Shown here piece after piece: positions 23,067-35,400 of a stretch of 64,000 nucleotides of DNA. The notes below the pieces were generated by a model, which searched no databases, was not told the DNA's origin, and saw only the letters and a list, made by a program, of their open reading frames with translations. Each line of letters opens with the position of its first letter. Within the stretch, counting starts at the first letter, position 1. Made by a program: the position numbers and the translations under genes. The stretch comes from Trichinella spiralis (lineage: Eukaryota; Nematoda; Enoplea; Trichinellida; Trichinellidae), in NCBI GenBank assembly GCA_000181795.3, contig CM012954.1, positions 14,906,704 to 14,970,703 of the forward strand. Direction: 5' to 3'.

Positions 23067-26000
23067 ATGGAGTCGCTGATTACCGACATCCACACCGGCA
23101 TATCTGGCGGGCCTGATGCATGCAACGGTTCAGCCAGCGATGCGATGATGGCTGAACTTAGACAAACTAGATCTCCGGCATCAGCAATGGGTAGTTTGCA
23201 TGACGCAGGCGATTTTCGTTCACACGCTCCAGCCGGCTACCATACACTGAATGGTCGCATGTCTCCTTCATCGGTGAACGTACTTGGCTCAGTTGCACCT
23301 CTGGGCTTTGGATCAGTTACTTATGCCACGTTGACTCCCTTGCAACCGTTGCCGCCAATATCTACAGTAACTCAAATTGATAAGTTTTCCAATAACGTCG
23401 GCCAAGGCGCGAACGGCGGCGGAGCCGGTGCCGGTGGCGGAGGTGGGTTCACTTTCGTCGCCCAGGCTCCGTTGAGCAGCTTTATAGGCGGATGCACGCC
23501 AGCCTCGAATGCCACTCAGGCTAATTCGTACAATTTGAACGTCAAGTACGACTACGACGTGAAAGGAAGCCAATATCAGATGTCTCCTCTAACGATGCAG
23601 CCGTCGCCCCCGCATGTTCAACAAACGTCCGCCACTGCGTTCAACGGTTACGGAGCCTATCATCAGAGGACGCAAGCTAGATCCCCGAAAAGAGCCGATC
23701 CGGTACCTAAGATGCAGTTCGACGCCACTGCGTTCGACTTTGACGCAACCGGCGCAGGATCACTCATGTCCACACCAAACGGTGCTGCCGGTCAACCTCC
23801 GCCCACTATTCAGCAACAGCAGCAGCAGCAACAACAGCAGCAGCGGCAACAACAGCAGCAGCAACAACAACAACAGCAACAGCAACAACAGCAACAGCAA
23901 CAACAACAACAACAAATGACACTGGGTAGAGGCGGCGGTGGTGGTGGTGCAAACGGTTCAGGAATAGGCCCAGGAGGACATCCGGCTGATCCTTCTACCA
24001 GTAGGCCCGTAAAAGGTAAAACTACGACGGGTTCGGCATCTGCGCACCATCACCATCATCACAATGGAGCCGCGTCGAACGGTAGCGCCAACGATCTGGA
24101 AGAGATCAACACAAAAGAGCTTGCGCAACGCATTTCAGCTGAACTGAAACGTTACAGTATCCCGCAGGCGATATTTGCTCAGCGGGTACTTTGCCGTAGT
24201 CAAGGTACGTTGTCCGATTTGCTGCGAAATCCGAAGCCTTGGAGCAAATTGAAATCTGGACGTGAAACATTTCGACGCATGCTCAAATGGCTTCAGGAAC
24301 CTGAATTTCAACGCATGTCTGCTTTGCGTTTAGCCGGTACGTCTGATATTTTTTTTCTATCTACTATTTTTAAAATCTTTGAAAGGGAATTTTCATTTAT
24401 AATTTGTTATTTTTTATTTGATAATTTTATTAGTGTTTTTATTTGTTCTTCGGGTTCTTGTTGTGGGCAAAATTTACGCTTTGGCCCAGGCGGAAGCGGT
24501 AGTCTACGATTAGCGTTGCCTTGAATGACCGCTAGCTCAGCCCTATTGTCCCGCGGACAGCTGGCCGCCTAATGACAAACAATACACTACTGGTCATGCA
24601 GGGTCATGGCGGCACATGTCCACACGCCATGCCGATCCGCTCGCGTCACGCTAATATCCAATTACCCCGCCTGCAGAGTGCATTTACGGTCACGCGCCAG
24701 GTTCGCTTCTGTAACAAATGGAAAACATGTCTGCGAGAAAGAAGCAGAAAAATAGGGTTTCTTCTTGTTTTTGAATTTGAAAGCGGTTGCCAAATTAAGC
24801 AGTATAACCGCTTGCTGAAGACAGTTTACCATTGACTGACTATCTTCTCTAATGGTTAGCTTCGGCTTTTATTGATTTTCTTCGCTTGCTCTTCCTTTCC
24901 GCGTTTTCCATTTTCACACTTCCACGCAACAGCGACAACTTTGTTTGGTCTGAATATATATACATATATATATATATTATCGCTGCTACACTTTTACGAT
25001 ATTCTTAGATGGTTTATTTAAGGATAGTATTTTTTTTCTTCTTGTTAAGGATGTTGTTGTTGTTGTTGTTGTTGCTGGTGATGTTATTTTTCTGATGAAA
25101 CAGGAAGAAGCAAAGATTGAAGGACGTCTAGAGATATTGGGTACATTCGTCTCCTTGGAGACCAGATCATAAGTGACTGAATGAAAATTTGTATGCGTGT
25201 AACAAATTATTCATCACAGCAGTGATGAAAATTTGTATGTTCATGCGAATGATGTACGTGTAAAAATATATGAATATTTTTTTTGTTCTACATGCGCGGT
25301 CTAATAGAGAAAAGGAAAAGAGTCTAGGAAAGATTAAATTGAGAAAAGCAGACCGGGATAGGGGGAGAATGGGAATCAAAAAATGTGAAGTAAGAGAATG
25401 AAGGAAGAATGAGGAATGGAAAATGTCGAGGCGAATTTTGATGCCAAGCTTGCACTTGCTTTAATTGGCCAAGCGAGGAAGGCTGAAGAAGAGGCGAGGC
25501 AATCTGATCTGGGCTATCGGCAAATTTTGTCCCGTCTTTTGCTAATTGTCGACGACGCTCAAGACTTTCGTCCCATGAAAGCGGCGCGACGAAATTCCAT
25601 TAGCGACCGTCGACTGGCTGCTGTGGAGGACGGAAGCGCGGCGCTGAGAAGTAGTAGCTGTCCTGAAAGCACGTCACCAACAGACACCGTGTGCTTTTGA
25701 CGCCCGGCAAACGCACACGCAAACACCGCTTCTAAGTCCTTCTAAGTGAAGCTTCTTCAACAAGCCACTGCCTACGCCTTTTCCCTGTCTTGTTATTAGC
25801 ATGATTTTTCAGTTCGAAAATTATCGTTCATTTTCTGCATCTGCACACATTATTAACAGGAGAATAATTTCTTTTTTCTTCTTCTTCAATTAAAATTAAA
25901 TTTTTCAACGAACCTATTTGCTGCGGCTATTTTTTTCTCGAATTAACCATCCAATGCAACTATATAATTGTTACTTTGGCTAAATTTTAAATTTTAATCT

Positions 26001-29000
26001 CATCATTTTATTATAACATATTTGACGATCACATTCTACATATTCTATATTCTGACTAATGTCTGAACATTTATTGCACACAATTCTTGCATTGTTCTTT
26101 TTCTTTTCCCTTTGCGGTTATTTCATGCTTCGAATAGCAGCATCATCAGCCGAGTTGAGGTTGTTGTTGTTGTTGTTGTTCAATTAAGGAAGGTTCAAGT
26201 AATTTAAGCAATATTAGCTCAGTTCACAGTTAGATGAGTCAGAGAGAGCCGCAAGCGGTTGATGTGGAAATTAAATGTTCGAAAGTGAACAGTAATGACG
26301 GTTTGTTGTTATCGATTGACAAAAATGTATATTTATTGCGTCGATGTGCTGCTTATTCTTCGGCCATGTATTGCTTTCTGCTGCTGCTGCTGCTGGTGCT
26401 GATGATGATGATTCTGTTGGTTTTTTTGTTCAAAGCAGATATATATATATATAAGCGTTCATTTCCAATGAGCAAGTTAGAAAAATCAACGGCAGAAAGC
26501 TAATAGAAAAGTTGAGCTTTTGCAGATTATTGCAATGTATGATTGTGGTTTATAGTTAGGTTTTTTTTTCCTTTGTTGTTTCTTTTTTTGAATATCATCA
26601 GAGATCAAAATTTTTTGAAATTATTGAAAATACAAATTGCTTGTTGTTGTTATTGTACATTATGTACGTATTCCCTTAGGCAATGTATATTATGTATACC
26701 TATGCATAGGGTGAAATATTTATTTAATGAAATACCAGTATGAATGAGATTGCTTTTCTCCTCTTTCCAAGTTGTACAAGCAGTATAGGCTTTGAAATTT
26801 TTCATGTCATTGTAAAATGATTTTAATTTAATTTAATTTAGTTTGTTTTTTAGCCATTTCTAACAATTCTTTCTTTGTTAGCATTTATTTCTTTTATAAA
26901 CTGTGTGAACATGCAGCTATATTTGTTTATTGTTCGACTGATCCATTAGTCAGCACGTCCAGAATAGGGTACAACGCATGAGTATGCATAAATTATTATA
27001 CAGTAATTATTGTTTCTTTCTTGGTCTAGTATTTTTTTGTTCAGTGGTTTTGACGCAGGAAGTTTGTTAAATTCGATTTTTGACACGCCTTCTGCTGTTT
27101 CGGCAAACTGTGCGTGTGTTGAACAGCTGTATTGACAATTTTTTCCCCTTCTGTCTGTCCATTTTGCTTTTCGGAACGGTCTTTCAGGGTTGTTCATGTT
27201 GATTGGCCCATCGGGTTCGAAGCATTTTCTACACTGACCACTAATGACTGGGGCAGCTTTAAATTATACGGCTTTGGGTAATTTACGACAGTAGCAAACA
27301 AATGCGGTCATTTGTGGAAATTGGGCATGAATTTTTTATAAACATTTCAGCATGACCATTGGCAAATGCGGTTGTGTTGGCTGGGCGATCGTTGAGTATC
27401 TATTCAACTTTTACACAATGCTTGAACAGGTCGTAAGGACATAGTCCCTATTTGACCGAATTATTCACATCTGTCTTTCAATGTTGTATCCGCTAAGCTG
27501 TATATGTCTCTCTCTCTATCTCAAAGTAGTATACATTCATGCAGTGGACAGTGTTTTAATCGGACGTGGAAACAAACAAATAAATAAATAAAATGAGACT
27601 TTATGTTTAAATGTATACGTTTTCCAAATGTCGAAATTTCCAATTATGCAGTCAATGTTGTTCAGCTTCAGGCTGTGCTTGAGGTTCTTGTTTTCAAAGC
27701 GATGCGTAGTGTTGGGTTTTTATTTTCTTTGTAATTGAATCACCTGCTTCTGCCTCCCAGCCGGCCATCTTGTAGTTGCATTAGTTTGGCCGTCGACCGA
27801 TCGACATTTAATATTCCATCTACAAATATCTCAGCTTGTCACTTTACGTTTACCATTGTTGGCGTCAGCATTTGCCAACATCAGTCTGCGTTCACGTTCT
27901 CTTTTCCGGATCGAATTGATCCTCACGTTGACTAATTCTCTATAATATAATCGTATTAATATAATACTTTACAAGAGGTGGAGAACTTTTTTTTTCTTTC
28001 TATTTTTATGTAGTTTAATTTTTTGTTTCTCATATTTTGCTTCCTGTTCATCAACTTTCATCCAACACCCCAGCAGTGATGGTTGGCAATTTTCCCCTTC
28101 CCACCCCCCCTCTCCTATATTTCGTCTTGTTTTTATCTATTTGTCTTTCTTCCATTCATGTTCACACAGGGAACGATCGATCAGAATTGCTTTTACTACC
28201 TGTTATGCGAAACTGAACGCAAACTGACGCTTTCTCTCTTCAACTTTCTCTTCACACACATTATCACTTAGCCTCATTTAAATTTCTATTTTATGGATGA
28301 GATGGTCTATTTTTTAATGATTTAGTTTTATATGAAAACTGAAACTACTCTCAAAGCTGAATCTGAATTTTTTGACACATTTTCATTTATTTATTCATTC
28401 ATTCATTCATTCAATATCCAAGTTCTTCTTTCTGTATTTTTTTTGATATTTTTGAAAGGAAATAATTAATCTAATACTATTTCTAATGGAAACAATTTCG
28501 TTATTTTATTATCATTATTTTGAGTTTAAGAATTAATTCTACAGTTGATTGTTCATCAGTGGATCAATATTCCAAATCTAAATTTCTGACAGTATGAACA
28601 AGAGTAACAATGGTGCGTCATTTGTTTGTCCTTTGAAATTGTTATCCAACATTGAATGCACGTGCCGTTTATTAGATGCGAAGCAACCCGCGAACTATAG
28701 AATGGTTTTAATTTAAAATCCACTTTCCACTTATCAGTTGTTCTGACGACGATTCATGCGTTTAATTTTGAAAACGTTCATTATTTCTGCGTCGTTTTTT
28801 TATTTTGCAGTACAATTTTGAAACTTGAAAATGTGAAAAAAAACGATGGATTAAGTTGAATTAAAAAGATAATTTTATTATTTGAATTCATTAAACTAAA
28901 TTAGTTATGAAAGGTTTTTTAAGAAAGCAATTATGGAAACTAATTTGCATGTACTATGAGCATTTGATTTTCATTAATAGCTGCATAGGAAAACTGGTAA

Positions 29001-30796
29001 CTGAGGGAGGGGATGAAGGTAGGTTTTTTTTCCTTTTGATCAAAAATGAATTTTAGAAACGAAATTCAAAATTTTCTGCTGTTTCATCGGTCAGATTTCA
29101 GTTGCTGATTTCAAGTGAAACAAACGCACATTTTTTGTTTCCTGAAATTGTTATTATTATATACTGTTTCAAAGTAGAATGTTGGAAAGTTAAAATTTTT
29201 TGAAAATAAGTGAACTCAGTCAACTAAGCAACTCTGGCCGTCTGACTTGCAAACTCGTGATTGTTTCCAAAATATTCTTCCATTGGGATTAAGCTCCCCT
29301 CTGGCAGTGGCTTCTGATAACAAATACCTCTTTCGTAAAGCAAGCGGGTGTTGTCGACGCGGCTGTGGCGCTCGCATTCCACTCGCTGAGTTGAGGTGAC
29401 ACACACACACACTGTGTGGTGGGATGCGTGCCGTGGCTTTAAGCCTTGCTTGCTTGCATTTTGATTATCATCCCGTGTAGCATAAGCGTGTGAATTTGAA
29501 TGTTTGCAAATGTAAAACGAAAGAAAAAATTACTTTTTTAATATTAAATGAGCAAATTTCAAATTCAGTTGGAGGAAAATATTTTCCAACTTTCCAATTG
29601 TATGCCCATACTAATGATTGTTACGATTGTGGGTAAAAAGTGATATTCTCATAAGCAGATGTTTGGAGAGCATCGAGGTGCAAACTTTCGGATTTGTTGT
29701 TTGCTGATGCAGAATGCATTTTTGACTGCATAGTTTATTTCCGCGCAGCTAATCTCAAGTCCGACAGCCGTCGGAGCTAACCAATTGAACAGTTAATCAG
29801 CAGAGAGTGTTCCGTCGGGTGGAAGATCACGCTTCACGCTCGAAAGACACAGCTTTGACTGCTAAATAAAATGTGCCATGACTTGTTGTGGCTTTGAAAC
29901 AAGCACAGAAATAACAACGGCGGGCGTACGGCTTGTTTTTGTTTGGATCAAAGCTAACCTATGCTTTCTTTCGTCACTCGGGCAGGGGCATGTTTTCTAT
30001 GTGAAATTTTGCTCTCCAACAACATAAGCATACACTTCAGAAAATGCGCTGGAAACTTTTTCGCATTACATTTGCATCTTTTTAATACATGCTCATCAAT
30101 AAATTTCATTCTACGGCATACGGTGGCATTTGAATTTCCCATTTTTGTTTCAAACTATTTAGCCGGCTATTCAACTGTATGCATTTGAATAATTTTTCAA
30201 TTTTAATATTTTTTTTCCTATTTTTAAGCTTGCAAACGAAAAGAAGAGCAACAACAGCAAGGCATTCATACTCCGGGTCCAAAGAAACCTCGTCTAGTGT
30301 TTACAGACATACAGCGGAGAACTTTACAGGTAAATAATGCTATTGTTGTTATCAAGCACGTTATTTGATAATTGATGTAAAGTGTTCGACTGTAACGTTA
30401 TGGAAAATTTGCGAGCATTCTCAAAGTGCTTTGATAAATATTATATTCTGTGTTTTTTCAAAATAAATGAGAAAACATTATTGCTGTAGGCAATATTTAA
30501 AGAAACAAAACGGCCAAGCAAAGAGATGCAAGTGACCATTGCCCAACAATTAGGATTGGATGTTTCTACGGTGGCTAATTTTTTCATGAACGCAAGGCGT
30601 AGAGGTGCCGATAGGTGGAAAGACAATGATTCAAACGGATCTCGAGTAAGTGAACTCAGTACAGTAATAAGCAAGGTGAAAAAATTGATGAGCAGTGATG
30701 AAATTAGATTATTTTTTATAATCCATTAATCGACCTGTTCTAATGACGATGAATGAAATTGGATGAACGATTTATTTCATCTTCTTTCAGGCATGA
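23067..30796 (+). CDS. ONECUT (HNF6-type) CUT-homeodomain transcription factor
   Basis: Nuclear DNA-binding regulator; the C. elegans relatives (ceh-48 and others) act broadly in neurons. Exons: 23067-24336, 30229-30329, 30490-30645 and a terminal exon from 30791 that codes only Ala-stop; 510 residues. The N-terminal half keeps the HNF6 hallmark TLTPLQPLPPISTV. A 35-codon CAG/CAA tract (residues 249-283), a Gly tract and a His tract follow. The CUT domain spans residues 343-423 (RYSIPQAIFAQRVLCRSQGT onward). The homeodomain spans about 442-503 and has the ONECUT-specific Phe48 and Met50 (VANFFMNARRR). Junctions are in phase (1, 0, 0). The first intron shown is 5.9 kb. The ATG at 23067 is preceded by a good acceptor, so a 5' leader exon probably lies upstream. 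The terminal exon is the least certain part. Confidence 0.95.
23811..23915 (+). repeat. CAG/CAA polyglutamine tract in ONECUT
   Basis: 35 consecutive codons, 34 Gln and one Arg (CGG). CAG and CAA are mixed, which tends to limit slippage compared with a pure CAG run. It lies between the N-terminal conserved segment and the CUT domain. Confidence 0.95.
24337..25415 (+). other. Start of the long ONECUT intron
   Basis: Begins with donor GTACGT. A GC-rich island at about 24440-24720 contains homeobox-type TAATATCCAATTA and Sox/forkhead-type GACAAACAAT words and is a candidate intronic enhancer. The 25290-25415 stretch is purine-rich on the + strand. A (GTT)n run lies at 25050-25072. Confidence 0.4.
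25416..25700 (+). CDS. 94-residue ORF nested in the ONECUT intron, function unknown
   Basis: ATG at 25416 with an in-frame stop six bases upstream, so the frame really begins there; it ends with TGA at 25698-25700. The composition looks protein-like rather than AT-random: Ala, Glu, Arg and Leu rich, with an amphipathic helix pattern (LALALIGQARKAEEEARQSD, then GYRQILSRLLLIVDD), followed by a basic serine stretch (KAARRNSISDRR, a possible phosphorylation site) and a polar tail. It has no signal peptide or membrane segment. I recognise no family. It could be a single-exon gene inside the intron, an alternative ONECUT exon (no good acceptor is visible), or chance in a GC-richer patch. Confidence 0.4.
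   Translation: MENVEANFDAKLALALIGQARKAEEEARQSDLGYRQILSRLLLIVDDAQDFRPMKAARRNSISDRRLAAVEDGSAALRSSSCPESTSPTDTVCF
25701..30228. other. Remainder of the long ONECUT intron
   Basis: AT-rich with GC-richer patches at 27030-27330, 27720-27930, 29220-29440 and 29690-29960. Microsatellites: (GTT)n at 26160-26180, (CTG)n at 26379-26396, and ATTC units at 28391-28413. It ends in acceptor TTTTTAAG at 30228. No other supported feature. Confidence 0.4.
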
Positions 30797-32434
30797 TCCC
30801 ACCTGGACCGACTATTACGTTCTCCTTTCTTCAATCATTCCTAGTCCGGCTGACAAATTGCCGCTGACCAGTCAGTGGTGGTCTGCTATTTTAATACTTT
30901 TATTTTCTACTGTCTGGCTATTTTCTGTTTCAATGTACATTTTTTTTCTACTTAATTTGCACAACAAAACACATTCGTGGTGCTCGATTTTGATTTCCAT
31001 TCCTGCTGTTCAACACTTAAAAATTCAAGGCTACTGGCTGGCCGATATTTTAATTTTCTTTTCTCTTCATTTTATTCTGCATAATTGTTCTAGCACCATA
31101 GTAATTAATATTTTTTTTTCTTTTACATATTGGGCTTTTGGTGTTGTTGGTTCGTATTGCATTTGTAAGTGGTGGTTGGAGACAGTTTAATTAGATAAAG
31201 ATACTGTAGATATGAATTTGCATATTTCATAGACCACAAAACATGTATGTGTATTTGAGAAAAAAAAACAGTTTTACTATGTCATATACTCTCCCTCTCC
31301 AATGGTACTTCACTGCAATTGTTATGGAATTTTGTTAATTTCTCTGTTGTTGTTATTGTTGTTGATTATTATATTATTAATTGATGTTGTTGCTTAAGCC
31401 GTCGTGCTCGTTTGGGTGTTGTTTCAAGTGCTGTTGTTTCTAGTCCATTTGTCTTGACTTGACTGTTTTGAGGAAGCGGTATAAATTTGTGAATTTTATC
31501 CGTTTTCAACGATCATTCTCATTCTGAAAGCTGAACTTCAACAACGATACTGGTGACATTCTCTTCTCATTTTATTTTATTCATGTGTTTTTTTTTCAAA
31601 TTATTCTTTCTAACCAAAAAAAGCAAATGTAATAATCGAACGATGAGCTTTACTCTGATCATGTGATATCAAAAATTTTCGCTTATACTCACGCCCTCAG
31701 TCCGGTTGCAGAGAAAGCTGTTTTTTGAAACATTAACCAAATTTGGTGTTTTTTCTTAACCATGTGGTCGAATCTCTCATTTTTATTTCTTTTAATTATT
31801 ATTTTATGAAGTTCAGGCTTTTCGGCTGGTTCCTCAGCTAAGCTGATTTTATTGTTTCTGAGATGTGTAAATTTTTTCATTTACATTCACTTCTATGCAT
31901 TGATGTTGTTTGTGGAAAACTTTCGTCGAAAAAGTAAAAAAGTCATTTCTGCAAGCTTTATTGGAAAATTATCTAATATTGTTCCAACAACGTTTCCAGC
32001 ACATTGTATCCGCATCAATTTGGTGCACTTGAATGAAAGTAGTAACAGCATTTTTTTCACTTGTATGCACAGTTTGCTTGTTTTACGTACGTAACGGCAC
32101 AATCAACGTTATATAGCGAAGAATAAAATTCTAAAACGGAACATTGTCACAATGTCTTTGCTATGTTATGCATAAAAGTATTTAAAAAACAATAAATTAT
32201 TTAAAAAAAATGTGCATATAAAATGTGTATAAGTGATTAAAAAATGATAATAATAATAATAATAGGAAGAAGGATGTAAATAGATCTGTTTGCGTTTTCT
32301 AGGTGAATGACGAATTTTGTGAATCGCTGATTGAACAAATTTCTTCTTGTTCATTTGATGATGACGGTGAGTAAGAAGCGTTGACAAAAGCACATTTCTA
32401 AAAAGAAAAGATCATTAATAACTTGCTCGAATGA
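30797..32434. other. 3' UTR and downstream region of ONECUT
   Basis: Continues from the stop at 30796. A 145-codon frame across 30753-31190 is hydrophobic and chance-like. A (TAA)n run lies at 32249-32266. The segment ends where the minus-strand LDL-receptor-family gene terminates. No other gene is seen. Confidence 0.4.
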
Positions 32435-32440
32435 TTTATT
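32435..32440 (-). terminator. Poly(A) signal of the LDL-receptor-family gene
   Basis: AATAAA on the minus strand 12 nt past the stop; another copy (32454-32449) overlaps the stop itself. The 3' UTR would be only a few tens of bases. Confidence 0.5.
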
Positions 32441-32452
32441 TCGCTTCATTTA

Positions 32453-35400
32453 TTAATAGCATATGTTTACTTCTGTCGAACTTTCACAAGGCTGCATTGC
32501 GGCTAGGTGAATTTTTTCTTCTGTGTTTTCTGGTTCTTTTTCGAGAAACTGAACTTCAGCCAGTGCTGGATTGAAAGGATGCATTGAAAATTTTACTCCA
32601 TTTCCGTATCTGTAATCCAATTGATTTATTTATTATTGTGCAAATAATCCATTGTTAAAACATTTAACATTCATTAATGTTCACTTCAGAGCACAAATAT
32701 TCAAACTTACGTGCTCGACTGTGAATGATTTTTGGTGAATTTTATCAAAGAGCAGACAATAGCTATTGCAACACTGACTCCTGTGAATATTAATGTAATC
32801 AATGGCCATTTGGATGGAACTATGGGGCTAATTTCACAGTATAAACCTGCATGATTTTTTGGACAGCTAAATGAAATATTTTAGTTTGAATATTTACATA
32901 AATTACAAGAAATGTTGTACTCGCAAACAATATCAGTATGGTGATTTTCAGCGTCGTATAACATATGACATTTTCCACCATTTTTGCAAGCAGTGCCTTT
33001 CTCGCAGTTCTCTTGAAAGGTACTCGTACACCACTTCAGAGTACGATGCTAAAATCACAATTCTGCATTTCACATTTCATATGTCATTTATGATTATCAC
33101 TGATTTGAAATACAAGCATAAGTGGCGTAAGTATAAGATAAATGCTTGTGTATTTTAAGTGTTTGTATGATACTGCTCAGTGCAAAATAATTCGCTTTTT
33201 TAATAATTTTTAAATGCCTTTAATTTAAAAATTCTTCAGAATTTTCAGTTTGCAAAACTGATGATTGAAATTAATTGATCATCATGAAATTAATGGAAGA
33301 AACACTGACCGCTTCATGTGAATTATTTACACACATAAATATGTAAATATTTTCCTATATGAAAATGCAAATTTTCCTATTTCAGCAATCCGTTCGCAAA
33401 TGTTTGATCTTTTACCATTTTTAAACAAATATATAATGAGTGCAATCAAATTACAGAATCAGTCATACTTTTGGTAGAGAAGCTCAAAGTGGTGCGTAAC
33501 AAGGTAACTGTTTAAATTATTACTAAAATTTTTCTTAGAATATGCATCAGTAAAATTTTTAACATATATTACATTATATTATATTATAGTATATTATATT
33601 ATGTCATGAGTTAAATTTTGAGCAAACTGTTCTATTCGAGAGCTTATTTATTTTATACGTGTCTTGATGATTTAAAAGCTAAGAACTTCATTAAAAACTC
33701 TGTTTGAGCTCTGTTGAAATTTCATGAATAAATATTCCACTGAAAATTTTACAAACTTTACCAAACGAGTAGAATTAGGGCTGATGTGACATTGTTTTTT
33801 ATCGTTGTACATGGTGTAACCTGACGGACACAGACATGTGTGTTTAAGTGGACCTTTTGGACTATCTCTTGGAGAAATAGTGCACAAATGACTGCAGTCA
33901 TTTTCAGCGCAGGGATTTTCTAGAGCTAAAATATGGAAGAGTTAACTAATGTTGTATTTTATTACTTACTGAGTTTGAACTTTGGTTTTGATAAACTGGA
34001 TGATTGATTGCTATTCCGTACGGATCGAATTCAACACTTTGCACTGAGCCCTCTTCACTGCCATTGAATATGCTCACCCAAAGCAATGATTTTGCAGTCC
34101 AGTCGGACCAAAAGACACGGCCATCAAACACGACCATATCGAATGGATGGTGAACACCTTTACTAGCTACCACTTCTCTGAGACGGAAGAAGATTCAAAA
34201 AGATCCAAGCAGATTTCTCAGTTTATAAATTATTCTTACCGTTCACTTCCGTCTAATCGGCTGCGTTCTATTAATTTATATTTAGCGTCCATCCAGTAAA
34301 CCATATCACGTACATAATCTACTGCAACGGAATTTGGCCAACTTAATTTTTTATGATGAAGCACTTGCCAAGACTGGCCATCCATTGCAACCCGAATAAT
34401 GCTAGCATTTGCGCCCCAATCGCATAGAAACAAATAGCTGAAAATATTGGCCATTTAGCAATGAGTTTCAAGCTGAGAGGCTGAGCATCATTACCCATAT
34501 TTTGGATGTGTTGCCAAACCTCTGGGTCGACGTAAACTCAGCTTATCAAACACTGTACAATATCGACCGTCTTCATTACACACTCCTATCCGCGATAACA
34601 TTTCATCTGCAAAATAAATGTTACTAGTTACCCAATCAACAGCAACGTTGACAAAGCTGAGAAATTCTCCAAATAAGCATTTTTCTTCATTATTGGCTAA
34701 ACTGTACACTGAAGTTTTACGGCTAAATAAAATTTGTTTTTTCTTGTAATTGTAATCCAAAGCCATTATACGGCCATTATCTTTTTCCTTGCTACATTCT
34801 TCATCAAACAAGATGGTATAGTCTGCACCAATATATTCCTTGCTATTTATAGAAATGCTTCGAATCTGATGACCAATAGAAAATACTAAATGACCAAGGT
34901 GTTTATGTTTGAGTTTACAAGTGCGAAGGTTATATTCCAGGTCATATCCTTCTGAGCAGCTACAGCTGAAGTTTGTTGCATTTGAATGACAAAAATGATC
35001 ACATTCGTCCGTATGCAATTCACAGTAGTCAACCTTTGGACAATGATCTTCACTGCTGAATAGCGAAGCCTGTCGCCACGTATTACCACACTGACACTCC
35101 ACTCCAAAAGCGCCCTCTCTAGAGACACCATCATATTTGAACACAATAAGAATGTTAGGCTATTAGCCATGGTGGTTTTCATAATTTTTTGTTATTAAAC
35201 TATGAAAAAGGACCGTTAGATATACCTGCATTTATTAGGACACCCGCCATTTTCAGTTTTGCATGCTCCACAATAGATGTGCTCATCGGATTTGTCATTG
35301 CAATCTGCACTGCCGTCGCACATTTTTTCACGAGGAATGCAAGAACCATCACTGCAAATGAAACTGTCTGAAGAGCATAGGTCGTAGAGGAAATCGTTAT

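Noticed and set aside
27214-27223. GGTTCGAAGC, resembling a tRNA B box
   Set aside because: No A box at the right distance and no cloverleaf arms can be drawn around it.
30753-31190. 145-codon hydrophobic ORF after the ONECUT homeodomain exon
   Set aside because: Hydrophobicity reflects T-rich DNA; joining it to ONECUT needs a phase that the 30645 donor does not provide.
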